From NCBI GenBank assembly GCA_025210475.1, contig JAOARW010000055.1, positions 62,001 to 126,000 of the forward strand: DNA of 64,000 nt, written 5' to 3'. Below, piece after piece: positions 18,089 to 27,495 of the stretch; position 1 is the stretch's first letter, and every line of letters begins with the position of its first letter. The notes below the pieces were generated by a model. That model ran no database searches, was not told the origin of the DNA, and saw only the letters and a list, made by a program, of their open reading frames with translations. The stretch comes from Carboxylicivirga sp. (lineage in GTDB: Bacteria; Bacteroidota; Bacteroidia; Bacteroidales; Marinilabiliaceae). The position numbers and the translations under genes were made by a program.

Positions 18089-19211
18089 TTAATGCACCCA
18101 ATTCAGCCGATGATAAAAACATCACATCTGGCCAGCGATTCTGTATTCTTGTCAACAAGCGACTTAATAATTTCAGCCCCTTTTCTCGATTTCCCATGTT
18201 AAGCGCACCGATGTAATTGATGCGATGCGAGCTGACTACTGCTGGTTTTTTCCAATTAAATGCAATTTCAATTTCTTTTAAACAACGCTCTACCCAATCG
18301 ATACCCCCTTGCCAGGGTTCAAAAAAGCAATTACGGATAAGATACCGTTGGCCCACATTATTTTTTTGCCCCAACCAATGCAAGACACGCCTGTTTTGCC
18401 CTTTACCTAATGGCTCAATCTGAATTTTAGGTGTTGACATGTAACGAATACCATGCATAGCTGCAATTTTTTCCAACGAACGATTAAATGGTCCATTGGG
18501 TGGTACAAAAAAGCGGGCAGTATATCCGAATATGGAATGAAACATTTGTAAACCTTCTTCAATGGACTTGCCTTGTATATTTAAATCAGCTTGTTCATGC
18601 AGATCGAAGGCTGCCTGGTATGAAATTAATGGATGACCATTGGACTGACGACGTTGAAAACCCCAACATCCATTAGAAAAAGCAAAACGTGTATCGGCAT
18701 CATTACTTCGCAATGCTCTCATCCATTCTGCTATGTTTAAATGCTCACGGCCATGAAACTGAGGAATAAAAACACCTGACGAAATGCCTTCTTTCCACAG
18801 GTTGAAGACCTTTGAATTTGGATAATATCGTTCCAAAGTAGCCGTCATTGGTTCATGATAATAAGTTTCAAAACCATTCTTTTCAATGCGCTCAAAATTC
18901 GGATTAGCAACCAGACTAACAGGTGTCATTACACATGGATGATTACTTTCATCCTTAAAGGACGAAAGCACTCCAAACAATTCGCTTAAATCATCTGCTG
19001 ATGCCAATGTATCGTATGTATTATAGGAAGGTTGAGTCCCTGAATATGGACACAAACCTTTTTCCTTCATTGCTTCATGCACCTCAATTGACGGCATTCG
19101 TATACTTCCCCAATCATCTGATTCAAGTACCAGAATTTTTTTATTGGTGCGCCATCCTGGCACATTACTTAGATTCCTTAGTACTCTGGTTTTAACCGAT
19201 CCAATACTCAT
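18069..19211 (-). CDS. Polysaccharide-deacetylase-like protein, tandem copy 1
   Basis: 380 residues from ATG 19211. Motifs parallel the downstream copy at identical spacing: ILVLESDDWGSIRMP (Asp32, Asp33), QFHGREHLN (His153, His157), VVSSHRINYIG and RWPDVMFLSSAELGALI. No signal peptide. The twin arrangement suggests duplication followed by specialisation, perhaps for two different sugars or positions. The parent family is hypothetical or polysaccharide-deacetylase-like; activity is not established. It follows the GT4 gene by 6 bp. Confidence 0.62.
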   Translation of the reverse strand: MSIGSVKTRVLRNLSNVPGWRTNKKILVLESDDWGSIRMPSIEVHEAMKEKGLCPYSGTQPSYNTYDTLASADDLSELFGVLSSFKDESNHPCVMTPVSLVANPNFERIEKNGFETYYHEPMTATLERYYPNSKVFNLWKEGISSGVFIPQFHGREHLNIAEWMRALRSNDADTRFAFSNGCWGFQRRQSNGHPLISYQAAFDLHEQADLNIQGKSIEEGLQMFHSIFGYTARFFVPPNGPFNRSLEKIAAMHGIRYMSTPKIQIEPLGKGQNRRVLHWLGQKNNVGQRYLIRNCFFEPWQGGIDWVERCLKEIEIAFNWKKPAVVSSHRINYIGALNMGNREKGLKLLSRLLTRIQNRWPDVMFLSSAELGALIDGQSD

Positions 19212-19217
19212 TACATT

Positions 19218-20405
19218 CTAATTTTTATTGGCCAGGTAACGATAAAATTCTCCCAAAGTTGCCCTGTAGTTTCGATAATAAAAGACCCGCTTCGCTAATG
19301 CTTTGCCTGCTTCTCCTATTCTAGCTGCCTGCTGAGGATCATCAAGAATTTGCAACATGGATGCTGCAATCTGGTCGACATTATTTGCTGATACAATAAG
19401 AGCGTTTTTTTGATTCTCTAAAAAATGACTCATCTCTCCTCCTTCGGAAACAATCAAGGGCACCTCATCCATGAGGTATTCGGCCAGTTTAGTTGGGAAA
19501 TTATACTTATTCTGCCAATTCAAGGGCTTGTTTATAATTGCCAATGCACTATTCTTTCGCAGTTTAGTCAACTCTCCAGTTTCGAGAAATCCCGTAAAAT
19601 GCACGCGGTGTTCCAACTTATAATGCTTGATCAATTGATTAACCTGATTGGCCAATGAAGGCTGCATACTATTACTAGTCAGGTAAAAATCCAATGCCTG
19701 TGATTGGTTCACCTTGACAAATGCCTTAAAAACGGCCAAAACACCATCCTTTGTTTCACTTAAAGCTCCTGCATGCAGGATATAGGGAAAACCATTCGTT
19801 TTCAATACAGTTTCTGCATCCTCCGAGTTCTCATGATCATCAACCAGTATAGGAATCTTTATAAATTGAGCTGATTTCTTTTTGTAGCGAGCTACCAGTT
19901 CTGCAAGTTTTTCAGAAATAACCACAAAACCGTCCACTTGTGAATACACCAGGAACAAGACCATTCTTCGTCGCCATCTCCGCAACCACACAGGATCAAG
20001 TCGTCCGCCTTCTGGAGAATATGGATTTTCGTTTACCTCTAGTAACGCTTTTGATCCTGCCAGATGGATAGCCATAATAGCCAAAAGATTTGTCCACCAT
20101 CCAAAACCGCACAAGAAAATCATAGCTCCCTTTATACTCCATTGATAACAATGACGGGCATAGATAAATGCCCATAGTAAATGCCCCAATTGACGAATGA
20201 TGTATGACTTTCCTAACCATGGATTAGATACGCTCCCCCAGGAAATACCCTGATAAATACCTTTATCAAGTTGCTTGTCTCTTCCCGGAATAAAGACTTG
20301 CACACCTACCCCATCCTCCTTTAATGCTTTTGCATAACAATGCAGTCTTTTTGTCATTGCCATGCCTTGAGGATAAGGACCATTATAAAATAAAACCAGT
20401 TCCAT
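19218..20405 (-). CDS. Glycosyltransferase family 4
   Basis: 395 residues. Opens with VLFYNGPYPQGMAMTKRLHCYAKAL, a GT4 N-domain, and has a donor domain with ILHAGALSETKDGVLAVFKAF and NKYNFPTKLAEYLMDEVPLIVSEGG in the E-x7-E region. A hydrophobic stretch around 70-115 is longer than usual and may associate with the membrane. Located 16 bp after the acetyltransferase gene and 6 bp before the deacetylase-like pair. Confidence 0.85.
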   Translation of the reverse strand: MELVLFYNGPYPQGMAMTKRLHCYAKALKEDGVGVQVFIPGRDKQLDKGIYQGISWGSVSNPWLGKSYIIRQLGHLLWAFIYARHCYQWSIKGAMIFLCGFGWWTNLLAIMAIHLAGSKALLEVNENPYSPEGGRLDPVWLRRWRRRMVLFLVYSQVDGFVVISEKLAELVARYKKKSAQFIKIPILVDDHENSEDAETVLKTNGFPYILHAGALSETKDGVLAVFKAFVKVNQSQALDFYLTSNSMQPSLANQVNQLIKHYKLEHRVHFTGFLETGELTKLRKNSALAIINKPLNWQNKYNFPTKLAEYLMDEVPLIVSEGGEMSHFLENQKNALIVSANNVDQIAASMLQILDDPQQAARIGEAGKALAKRVFYYRNYRATLGEFYRYLANKN

Positions 20406-20421
20406 ATCTATAAGATGTACG

Positions 20422-21033
20422 CTATGACATTTTTTTGATTACACGACAAGGATTGCCAGCTGCAACAACATTAGCTGGAATATCTTTTATCACCAGGCTA
20501 TTTGCACCGATGAGTGAATTGGCACCAATGCGAACTCCTTTTAATACCACTACATTCACCCCTAACCATACATTATCATCGATGTATACAGGTTCTGGTT
20601 TTCCAGATCTTGGATCTTCCGGATGCCAGTCGCCATCAGTAATAAGCGTGTTGGCACCACACTTAACCGAGTTGCCAATCGTAATTTTATTAAAACATCC
20701 AATTACTGTTCCACTAAAGCCACAGTTATTACCTATTGTTAGTTGACTGTTCGGTGCCAAACCAGTTAGAATGCATGGGCGGTTAACACCGATGAGGTTT
20801 GACGTTTTACTAGAATTGAAAACACATCGCTTTCCAATGGAAATTTCGGCACTATTAGCACGCTTGAATTTTGCCAAACCATAAAACTTAAGTCCCGATC
20901 CAAAAGCAATACCCCTCAATCGCATGTTGCAACGCATGAATATTCCACTAAAAAAGGCCTGCAACCACTTCTGAAATTTATCACATTGATTAGCTAAGGA
21001 ATTACCTATATTAGACTGAATAGTTTTATTCAT
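20422..21033 (-). CDS. Hexapeptide-repeat acetyltransferase (WcaF/maa-like)
   Basis: 203 residues. The beta-helix turns start around residue 65 (ISIGKRCVFNSSKTSNLIGVNRPCILTG, LTIGNNCGFSGTVIGCFNKITIGNSVKCGANTLITDGD) and end in the conserved GVRIGANSLIGANSLVIKDIPANVVAAGNPCRVI. The family O-acetylates sugars from acetyl-CoA. The long loop GDWHPEDPRSGKPEPVYIDDNVWLG is characteristic of the WcaF-like subgroup. It lies 6 bp after the Wzy-like gene. Confidence 0.88.
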   Translation of the reverse strand: MNKTIQSNIGNSLANQCDKFQKWLQAFFSGIFMRCNMRLRGIAFGSGLKFYGLAKFKRANSAEISIGKRCVFNSSKTSNLIGVNRPCILTGLAPNSQLTIGNNCGFSGTVIGCFNKITIGNSVKCGANTLITDGDWHPEDPRSGKPEPVYIDDNVWLGVNVVVLKGVRIGANSLIGANSLVIKDIPANVVAAGNPCRVIKKMS

Positions 21034-21039
21034 TTCCTA

Positions 21040-22251
21040 TTATTGGTTGATAATACTTACTAATTCTTCATTATCCATCTGCCTAACTATTTTGGAATGA
21101 CAAGTTCCTATTGCAATCCATACCAGCACATATTGCGTTGAATAATCCGGAAGGCCAAATAACACCATCGATACAACTTGCACTATTACAATGGTGGCTA
21201 AAGCTTTAGACAAATCATTGTTACTCCGGAAAAAGCCCAGAAAACAAGCTCTGAACATGATTAATACCATGGGAACGAGGTAAAGTAATCCACCTTTTAA
21301 TAATATGGTAAGGAACCCATTTTCGATCAATTGTTCTGTTTCATCTTCGGCTATGGTACGCAAAATATGACCATCCAATCCTCGTCCGAATATCCAATCC
21401 TGCCAACCTCTAAAGTCGAAGAAGAAATCAGCAAACACCTGACCACGAGAGGCATCTAGAGCATCCTGACTAAATCCCCTTTGAAATATAAATACGGAAC
21501 TTAAAACCGGTTCGAAAAGTACCATCACAACCATCACCATCATGATTAATGCCAGATATAACACCATGCGATCATTAACATTGGAACGAGAACTTTTTAT
21601 ACGCAATAACATCATGGCAAACAACAAAAGAATTGCTTCCAGAAAAAGTCCTCGTCGACCAAAACTGGCATATAGCATAATGGCCAGCACAAAATAGGCG
21701 ACAGTGAGGTATGATACATATTTTCGATCAGATAAATGCGCTGTCAATAAAAGTAATGAGCTTCCCAAATCGAACAATAAAACCCGGTGCAAGGGCTCGT
21801 ACATATCCCGTCCTAAATGGAAGCCAAGAACAAATATTTGAACCCCTACCGAAAGTATTAAAAACGGCGCTGCATGTTTTAATATATACGCAAAGTATTT
21901 AACCTCAAACCGAGTATATAGAATTACCAATGGCAACATATATGGTAGGAAGAAATAACGCTGCCCAAATACACGTTGTATGTAAAAAACATCATTAAAA
22001 TTGACCGCTACCTGCAACAACAAAAAGATAGACCAGGCTGCAAAAAATAAAGTTAATGGTTCAAACAGCCTCGACTCTGTATTTCTAACCGGATTATAAT
22101 AGCGGTAGTAAATCATTCCAGACAATGCAGCCAATGAAAAAATATACTTGATAAACTGCGGAAGTCCATACTCTATTTCAACAATTGAAATCCACTGAAG
22201 AAAATTCAGAGAAAGAAAGATATAAATGTAAATCTTCTCGATTCTTTGCAT
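21040..22251 (-). CDS. wzy: O-antigen polymerase/ligase-like membrane protein (Wzy candidate)
   Basis: 403 residues with 10-12 predicted transmembrane segments and a long periplasmic-type loop near 260-310 (FSQDALDASRGQVFADFFFDFRGWQDWIFGRGLDGHILRT), as in Wzy/WaaL proteins, where Arg-rich loops contact the glycan. Wzy sequences are poorly conserved, so the call rests on topology, length and the neighbouring wzx, wzc and wza. It would polymerise repeat units on the periplasmic face. About 150 bp upstream lies the Wzc gene. Confidence 0.75.
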   Translation of the reverse strand: MQRIEKIYIYIFLSLNFLQWISIVEIEYGLPQFIKYIFSLAALSGMIYYRYYNPVRNTESRLFEPLTLFFAAWSIFLLLQVAVNFNDVFYIQRVFGQRYFFLPYMLPLVILYTRFEVKYFAYILKHAAPFLILSVGVQIFVLGFHLGRDMYEPLHRVLLFDLGSSLLLLTAHLSDRKYVSYLTVAYFVLAIMLYASFGRRGLFLEAILLLFAMMLLRIKSSRSNVNDRMVLYLALIMMVMVVMVLFEPVLSSVFIFQRGFSQDALDASRGQVFADFFFDFRGWQDWIFGRGLDGHILRTIAEDETEQLIENGFLTILLKGGLLYLVPMVLIMFRACFLGFFRSNNDLSKALATIVIVQVVSMVLFGLPDYSTQYVLVWIAIGTCHSKIVRQMDNEELVSIINQ

Positions 22252-22401
22252 AAAATCTTGCGATATGGCACGGCTCCGCCCTGTCAGTCACATACTAACA
22301 TTGAAATTTCTCCAAGTATATTATTCCCTTCCCAACTTCAATTCCCGATCTGCAGTTAATCAAATTGTTACCACAGTCTTTTGTATCTATTCAATTCCAT
22401 A

Positions 22402-24756
22402 TTATTTACTATGCCCATAGCCATACTGATCGTAATCACTACGGTTATCATTTAGCAGTAAACAAGTATTTAATACACCTTTTTGTTCCAATTCCTCCAT
22501 AATGCCACTAAATACCCTTTTAACGGTATAGTTATAGCGGGCAACCATCATCACTATGTCAACCTGGTTTATATATAAATAAGCATCGCTCACCTGCCCA
22601 AGTGGAGTGGCATCTACAACAATACATTCATAGGTCTCCTTCAGTTCTTTGAAAAACTTCTCGAAATCAATCTGGGCAAGTAATTCCACAGGATTCGGAG
22701 GTAGTGGGCCCGTTACAATATAATCGAGAAGAGGATGATCGGATGCGTTGATCACCGAAGGCAAATCAATGTCTCCAACTAGGTAATTGCTCATTCCAGG
22801 CAAATCTTTCTCATTACGCGAAAAGAAGCTTGACTTTTTACGCAGATCCATATTGAGCAATAGGGTTTTTTTATTGAGGTGTGCATAACACATTGCCAGA
22901 TTCAAGGCATTGAACGACTTACCTTCTCCTTCAACACTGGAGGTTAATAGTATTACCTTTCGATCCAGTTCTTTGTAATAATATTCTATATTGGTTCGAA
23001 CTGCACGAAAAGCTTCTGCTTGTCTTGATCGCGGTAAATCCTGAATCACATTGTTGCTGCTGCGTCGGTTGCGCATAATTTTACCCATCACCGGTGCATT
23101 GGTTAACAAACTAATATGATCCTGAGGAATTATTTTATTATTTAGGATATTGCGCAATAACAAAAAGGCAAAGGGAAGCCCAAAACCCAAGATGACGGCA
23201 AAAATGTAATTCTTTCGTTTATAGGGAAAAACCGGACCAGTACCATCCATTTTAGCAGGTTCAATTACCTGATTATCTGGCAAATTCGAAGCTTGTGAAA
23301 TGCGTGCTTCTGCTCTTTTTTCAAGCAAATAATTATAAATGGCATCGTTAAGGCGGTATTTCCTCTCAATACCCCCTAAAAGAAGCTCGTTTCTTGGGAG
23401 ACGTGAAATTTCTCCTTCAATACGACGAATCCGTTTATTCATCTCTTCCAAAGCAATATCTGTTGTTCTGTTAACAGCAGTTACGTTTTCGGAGATGGTT
23501 CTACGCAAGCTCTCTATTTGCTGGCTAAGGCGGTGCACCATAGGGTTTCTTTCCTGGCCATTTTGTATGAGTGCCGATCGTTGTGTATGTGCCCCAATCA
23601 ATTCGGATGTCAGGTCGTTCAATAGTTGATCTTGTATACCCATGGACGAAGGCAGAATTAACTTGGAATAATCACCATCATCATTCACAAAATAGTCTGA
23701 CAGATAATCAAAGTAGCGTTTGTTGGTTAGTAGCTCAGCTTTCTCATTTTGCAGTTCGCGATACTGACCAGATAATTCACTGGTTTGTGATGATACATCA
23801 ATCAGTTGCGATGATGATCGAAAACTTTGTAAATCCTGTTCTGTTTCAATCAATGAATCTGATATCTCATTTACCTGCGCATCAATGTAGGCGATTGTAA
23901 TATCTGCTATATAATTTTTTGTCTCCAGATTTTGATTGGAATAAACCGCCATCACTTCATTTAAAATATCTTCGCCTTTTGTGATGGATTCAGATCGAAG
24001 CTCAAGTTCAACGATGGTTGCATCACGCTGCACCACATTAAACTGAATTTGTTGTTTATAACCGCTTGTCAGGGATGCTATCTCAGAAAAAATAAACCCG
24101 TATTCCACCTCTGGACTTAACAAGTAACGCTTGGTGGAATCCAGTTCAATCATAAACGACATATCGTCATTCTCGATCAGTTCCCCAAATTGTGCTTCTT
24201 TTTCGAATTCCCATTTCTCTTTCTGAATGGTTCGATCGGGATGATCGGGAACACGTATGGTGGCTCTTCGGGATTCGGCCCGTAAAACAAAGCGCGATGA
24301 ATCGATCATACTGAGATAAAACCATTCATTAATGGGTTGCACATGTCCTTTAAATAGTAATACCTTGAAAGGAACGGATTTGTAGGCATCCATCTGTTTG
24401 TATCCACTTACACGACAATATCCTATGGATAATCCAAGGTTTCGGACAGCTTGTTCAATAACAGGTGTAGACTTTAGTACCCATAGTTCATTTTGAAAGT
24501 TATGGTTAATGCCGAACAAATTACTATTGATGTAATTGTTCATGTTCATACTTTGATTAGTGGTGGTACGCTCTTTTATAAGCATGGATGCTGATATGCG
24601 AAAAATCGGTACGGAAGTAATATTTATCACATAAGCAATTACAATGGCTATGCCAATGGAAACAATATATACCTTGTAGTTTTTAATTACAAGATCCCAT
24701 AACCTCCGTAAATCACTTTCTTCATGCATTATATTATTATGACCACCTGTCTTCAT
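22402..24756 (-). CDS. wzc: Wzc/GumC-type chain-length regulator fused to BY-kinase
   Basis: 784 residues. N-terminal Wzz domain with TM1 about 33-55, a long periplasmic coiled-coil region, the GNVR-like segment LPRNELLLGGIERKYRLNDAIYNYLLEKRAEA, TM2 about 520-545, then a cytosolic tyrosine-kinase domain: Walker A SSVEGEGKS (Lys613), Walker A' LLLNMDLR and Walker B CIVVDATP (Asp715). The C-terminal tyrosine cluster is short (Tyr775, Tyr778, Tyr780). The Walker A' consensus DxDxR here reads N635-x-D637-x-R639. Controls polymer length and export together with Wza, 20 bp upstream. Confidence 0.92.
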   Translation of the reverse strand: MKTGGHNNIMHEESDLRRLWDLVIKNYKVYIVSIGIAIVIAYVINITSVPIFRISASMLIKERTTTNQSMNMNNYINSNLFGINHNFQNELWVLKSTPVIEQAVRNLGLSIGYCRVSGYKQMDAYKSVPFKVLLFKGHVQPINEWFYLSMIDSSRFVLRAESRRATIRVPDHPDRTIQKEKWEFEKEAQFGELIENDDMSFMIELDSTKRYLLSPEVEYGFIFSEIASLTSGYKQQIQFNVVQRDATIVELELRSESITKGEDILNEVMAVYSNQNLETKNYIADITIAYIDAQVNEISDSLIETEQDLQSFRSSSQLIDVSSQTSELSGQYRELQNEKAELLTNKRYFDYLSDYFVNDDGDYSKLILPSSMGIQDQLLNDLTSELIGAHTQRSALIQNGQERNPMVHRLSQQIESLRRTISENVTAVNRTTDIALEEMNKRIRRIEGEISRLPRNELLLGGIERKYRLNDAIYNYLLEKRAEARISQASNLPDNQVIEPAKMDGTGPVFPYKRKNYIFAVILGFGLPFAFLLLRNILNNKIIPQDHISLLTNAPVMGKIMRNRRSSNNVIQDLPRSRQAEAFRAVRTNIEYYYKELDRKVILLTSSVEGEGKSFNALNLAMCYAHLNKKTLLLNMDLRKKSSFFSRNEKDLPGMSNYLVGDIDLPSVINASDHPLLDYIVTGPLPPNPVELLAQIDFEKFFKELKETYECIVVDATPLGQVSDAYLYINQVDIVMMVARYNYTVKRVFSGIMEELEQKGVLNTCLLLNDNRSDYDQYGYGHSK

Positions 24757-24776
24757 TCCTTATTCACATTTTCGTT

Positions 24777-25568
24777 TTACTGATTAATGGCTGTGTACAT
24801 TAGCAAGCCAACTGTAACTGTCGATAAAATAACGGTGTATGGGAACCGATCCAATCCCCAGAATCTTCGTCCCATAGGTTTAACATAGATCATGTCGTTG
24901 GGACGAACAAAATAGTATTCCGATGCCAACACGTCAGACTTGGTTAAATCGATACATACTCTGCAATTCTTACCATCCTTATTGCGGGTCAGAATTACCT
25001 GCCTTCGATCTCCAAAGTTTGTCATATCCCCGGCTAGTCCCAATGCATCGTATATGGTTAGCTTTTCTTGCGAATAAGTAAAATGGCCGGGATTTCGTAC
25101 TTCGCCAAGTATTGATACATAACGGTTAACCAACTTGACAGAAACAACAGGTCGGTTAAGAATGTTATTTAACTCCCTTTCGATTAGCTTACTGATTTCA
25201 GCTAATGAACGTCCATCAACATGTAATTTACCAATCACCGGTAGATTTAAATAACCGTCTTTGTCAATTGTATAAGAAATTAAAGAAGCTCCATATGCCG
25301 ACATGGAACCCATTTGCATGGATTGTTGTGCATTGGTATTGGTAAAAACATTGGATGTAACATCATCAAGGCTGCTAATCTGGACAAAGAGGTCATCATA
25401 GGGCTTTACCCTTAGGATTTCCATCTCGGGTTCGTCAAAGCAAATTTTGTCATCACTTTCGTCTTGCAAATATTCTATTGAACCCAGGGTTAAGCATGAT
25501 GTCAAAGAAATGTTTAGTAATAAGAAAAATGATAATATACGACTATTAGTAACTAACTTTAAACTCAT
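24777..25568 (-). CDS. wza: Outer-membrane polysaccharide export lipoprotein (Wza-like)
   Basis: 263 residues. Lipoprotein signal with cysteine in NISLTSC, then a Poly_export domain (LRVKPYDDLFVQISSLDDVTS, YTIDKDGYLNLPVIGKLHVDG), an SLBB-type domain (RYVSILGEVRNPGHFTYSQEKLTIYDALGLAG), and a C-terminal hydrophobic helix (FPYTVILSTVTVGLLMYTAI). It forms the outer-membrane channel for the polymer with Wzc. It is the first gene of the 22-gene exopolysaccharide operon; the promoter must lie in the 25569-25940 gap. Confidence 0.93.
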   Translation of the reverse strand: MSLKLVTNSRILSFFLLLNISLTSCLTLGSIEYLQDESDDKICFDEPEMEILRVKPYDDLFVQISSLDDVTSNVFTNTNAQQSMQMGSMSAYGASLISYTIDKDGYLNLPVIGKLHVDGRSLAEISKLIERELNNILNRPVVSVKLVNRYVSILGEVRNPGHFTYSQEKLTIYDALGLAGDMTNFGDRRQVILTRNKDGKNCRVCIDLTKSDVLASEYYFVRPNDMIYVKPMGRRFWGLDRFPYTVILSTVTVGLLMYTAINQ

Positions 25569-25666
25569 TCCAATTAAATTTTAAGTAATTTAAAAACAAT
25601 GGGTTTAAAAAGCCATTCAATGTTTCTAATCTTTGACAAACCAAACAAAAACACTGCCGAATTACA

Positions 25667-25674
25667 CAAATTTA
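25667..25674 (-). promoter_or_regulatory. Candidate Bacteroidota -7 box for the exopolysaccharide operon
   Basis: TAAATTTG on the minus strand matches the Bacteroidota consensus TAnnTTTG, about 100 bp before the wza start codon. No TTTG-like -33 element lies at the usual distance, so this is weak. Confidence 0.3.
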
Positions 25675-25826
25675 ATGATAAGTACAAATGAAGAAATAAT
25701 GAAAATCGATCTAAGATGTTCACTTTCAGACAATCAAATTTCAGGCGCATAAATACTGAAATAATTACAAAGTGGGAAGCACAACGATTTCCTGTAACCA
25801 TAAATAAAATGGCCTAAAAACTAAGA

Positions 25827-25850
25827 AGGCACCCAAAAATTTGGATGCCT
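25827..25850 (-). terminator. Terminator after the sulfatase gene
   Basis: Stem AGGCACCC / GGATGCCT (8 bp, one mismatch) with an 8-nt loop, followed on the minus strand by a T-rich run. It sits about 90 bp after the sulfatase stop at 25941 and separates the utilisation locus from the exopolysaccharide operon. Confidence 0.6.
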
Positions 25851-25940
25851 CCCTGCCTATTACTTTAAGTTAAAAAGACGAATGGGCTAACACCCATATC
25901 GTATATTATTAATATTTATAATATTAAACGATAATATTCA

Positions 25941-27479
25941 TTAATTATCATCATAATCGTATTCTTCTTCCAGACCAAGCGCATCGATTGAGCGTTGACT
26001 TGGACGAGGAGTTTTGTCCATCTCGGCATAATACTCCGCATTCATCCATTTCATTTCACCGCCTACTACGCGTGGATCTTTAGTATCTGCTAGGTACTTA
26101 TCCATCTTAGCTGCTATTTGTTTTTTGGCTTCAGCATATTCAGCCATTTCAGCCACATTATTCATCTGGTGAGGATCTTTCTTCAGGTCGTATAACTCTT
26201 CCATCGGACGCTTGCTAAAAGCCAGGTCAAAAAGTGGTTTTACGGCCTCGTCTTCTTTGTTTTCCAACAGGTACATTTTGGCAGGACATGGATACTGCAA
26301 CATGTGTGCATCCACATCGCCATATAACGGAGGATCACCAGCCGGCCAATTTTCTGATTCATAATTACGGATGTACAAGTAATCCTTCGTCTGAATGGCA
26401 CGCCCCCCATAACCAGCGCCGCCTTTACGCACATATGCATGACGCTCGCGAGCGGTTACCACAAAGTCTCGCTCCGGCTCAATAATACCAGACTTATCAG
26501 ATTCCAACATTGATTTTAGGCTCTTTGCCGTCATGTAATCCGGAATTGGCAATTGAGCATATTCCATAAACGTTGGGGCCAAATCAGTTAAATACACGAA
26601 ATCGTCAATCTCACGCGCTCCTTTAAAACGTTCCGGCATCGAGATAATCATCGGAATCTTGGTTCCCATATCATAAAGGTTAGCCAGTCCGCGCGGCATT
26701 TGCCAACCGTTATCGCTACAAATAATAACAATGGTATTATCCAATTGTCCCATTTCCTTTAGCAATGAAAGATAACCACCTACTTCTTTATCGAAATGCT
26801 GAATCTCGGAATAGTAATCGGCGATATCATTGCGCACTTCATCGCAATCAGGCATGTAAGGAGGCACTTCAATCTTGCTGATGTCAATCTTCGCCTTCTT
26901 ACCTCCATTTCTTTTAAACGGACGGTGAGGGTCGCGTGAGCTAAACCAGTACATAAATGGCTGGCCTTTTTCACGCTCGTTGTAAAACTCTTCAAACGAA
27001 TCGTACTGATCGCCACCCGGGTTACGATCTCGGTTGCTGGCTTCGGTATCACCAGGTCCCCAACCTTTTCCTTCGTATCCAACCAGGTAACCTGCTTTTT
27101 CAAGAATATCAGGATACACTTCAAACTTTGAAGGCAATGTTCCCCAAAGGTTGGCACCTTCTTCTAATCGCCAGATATCCTGACCTGTTAACATGGATGC
27201 ACGTGCCGGCGTGCAGGATGGAGCCGAGCAAAAGGCATTGTTAAATTTCACCCCTTTTTCAGCGATGGCATCTATGTTTGGTGTCTTTACCACCGGATCG
27301 CCATAGCATCCCAAATGATTCCAGCTATGATTATCCGACATTAAAATCAGAAAGTTAGGCTGCTTTTTGGCTTTGGCTTCTTTGCCTTTTTTAGCGCCGC
27401 ATCCGCCTAATACGGTTGCCCCTGCCACAAGAAACAAGGACAAGGCCAAACGCCAGTTTTTTAAATTGAACTTCTTCAT
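25941..27479 (-). CDS. Lipoprotein sulfatase, S1 family (N-sulfoglucosamine sulfohydrolase-like)
   Basis: 512 residues. SPII signal (VLGGC, Cys27) with a Lys-rich linker, then the alkaline-phosphatase-fold sulfatase domain: metal site LILMSDNH, formylglycine motif SCTPARASMLTG with Cys89, and a C-terminal metal pair IVIICSDNG. CTPAR fits C-x-P-x-R, so maturation by an anSME or FGE encoded elsewhere is expected. YEGKGWGPGD and the SDNHSWNHLG opening resemble the heparan N-sulfatase side of the family; the exact bond is inference. Last of a three-gene unit with FucP-like MFS and ROK genes (16-bp gap). Confidence 0.88.
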   Translation of the reverse strand: MKKFNLKNWRLALSLFLVAGATVLGGCGAKKGKEAKAKKQPNFLILMSDNHSWNHLGCYGDPVVKTPNIDAIAEKGVKFNNAFCSAPSCTPARASMLTGQDIWRLEEGANLWGTLPSKFEVYPDILEKAGYLVGYEGKGWGPGDTEASNRDRNPGGDQYDSFEEFYNEREKGQPFMYWFSSRDPHRPFKRNGGKKAKIDISKIEVPPYMPDCDEVRNDIADYYSEIQHFDKEVGGYLSLLKEMGQLDNTIVIICSDNGWQMPRGLANLYDMGTKIPMIISMPERFKGAREIDDFVYLTDLAPTFMEYAQLPIPDYMTAKSLKSMLESDKSGIIEPERDFVVTARERHAYVRKGGAGYGGRAIQTKDYLYIRNYESENWPAGDPPLYGDVDAHMLQYPCPAKMYLLENKEDEAVKPLFDLAFSKRPMEELYDLKKDPHQMNNVAEMAEYAEAKKQIAAKMDKYLADTKDPRVVGGEMKWMNAEYYAEMDKTPRPSQRSIDALGLEEEYDYDDN

Positions 27480-27495
27480 CGTATCAATTATTTAT

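Larger units (their letters stand above)
25569..25940. other. 372-bp intergenic region upstream of the exopolysaccharide operon
   Basis: No convincing gene. A 75-codon minus-strand frame (25574-25801) has no recognisable domain and low-complexity composition. The region holds the terminator of the sulfatase gene (25827-25850) and one TAnnTTTG-type box on the minus strand (25667-25674, TAAATTTG) that could be the -7 element of the operon; no convincing -33 element is spaced correctly. Confidence 0.5.

Noticed and set aside
25574-25801. 75-codon minus-strand frame before wza
   Set aside because: Low-complexity, no domain, and it overlaps the region expected to hold the operon promoter.
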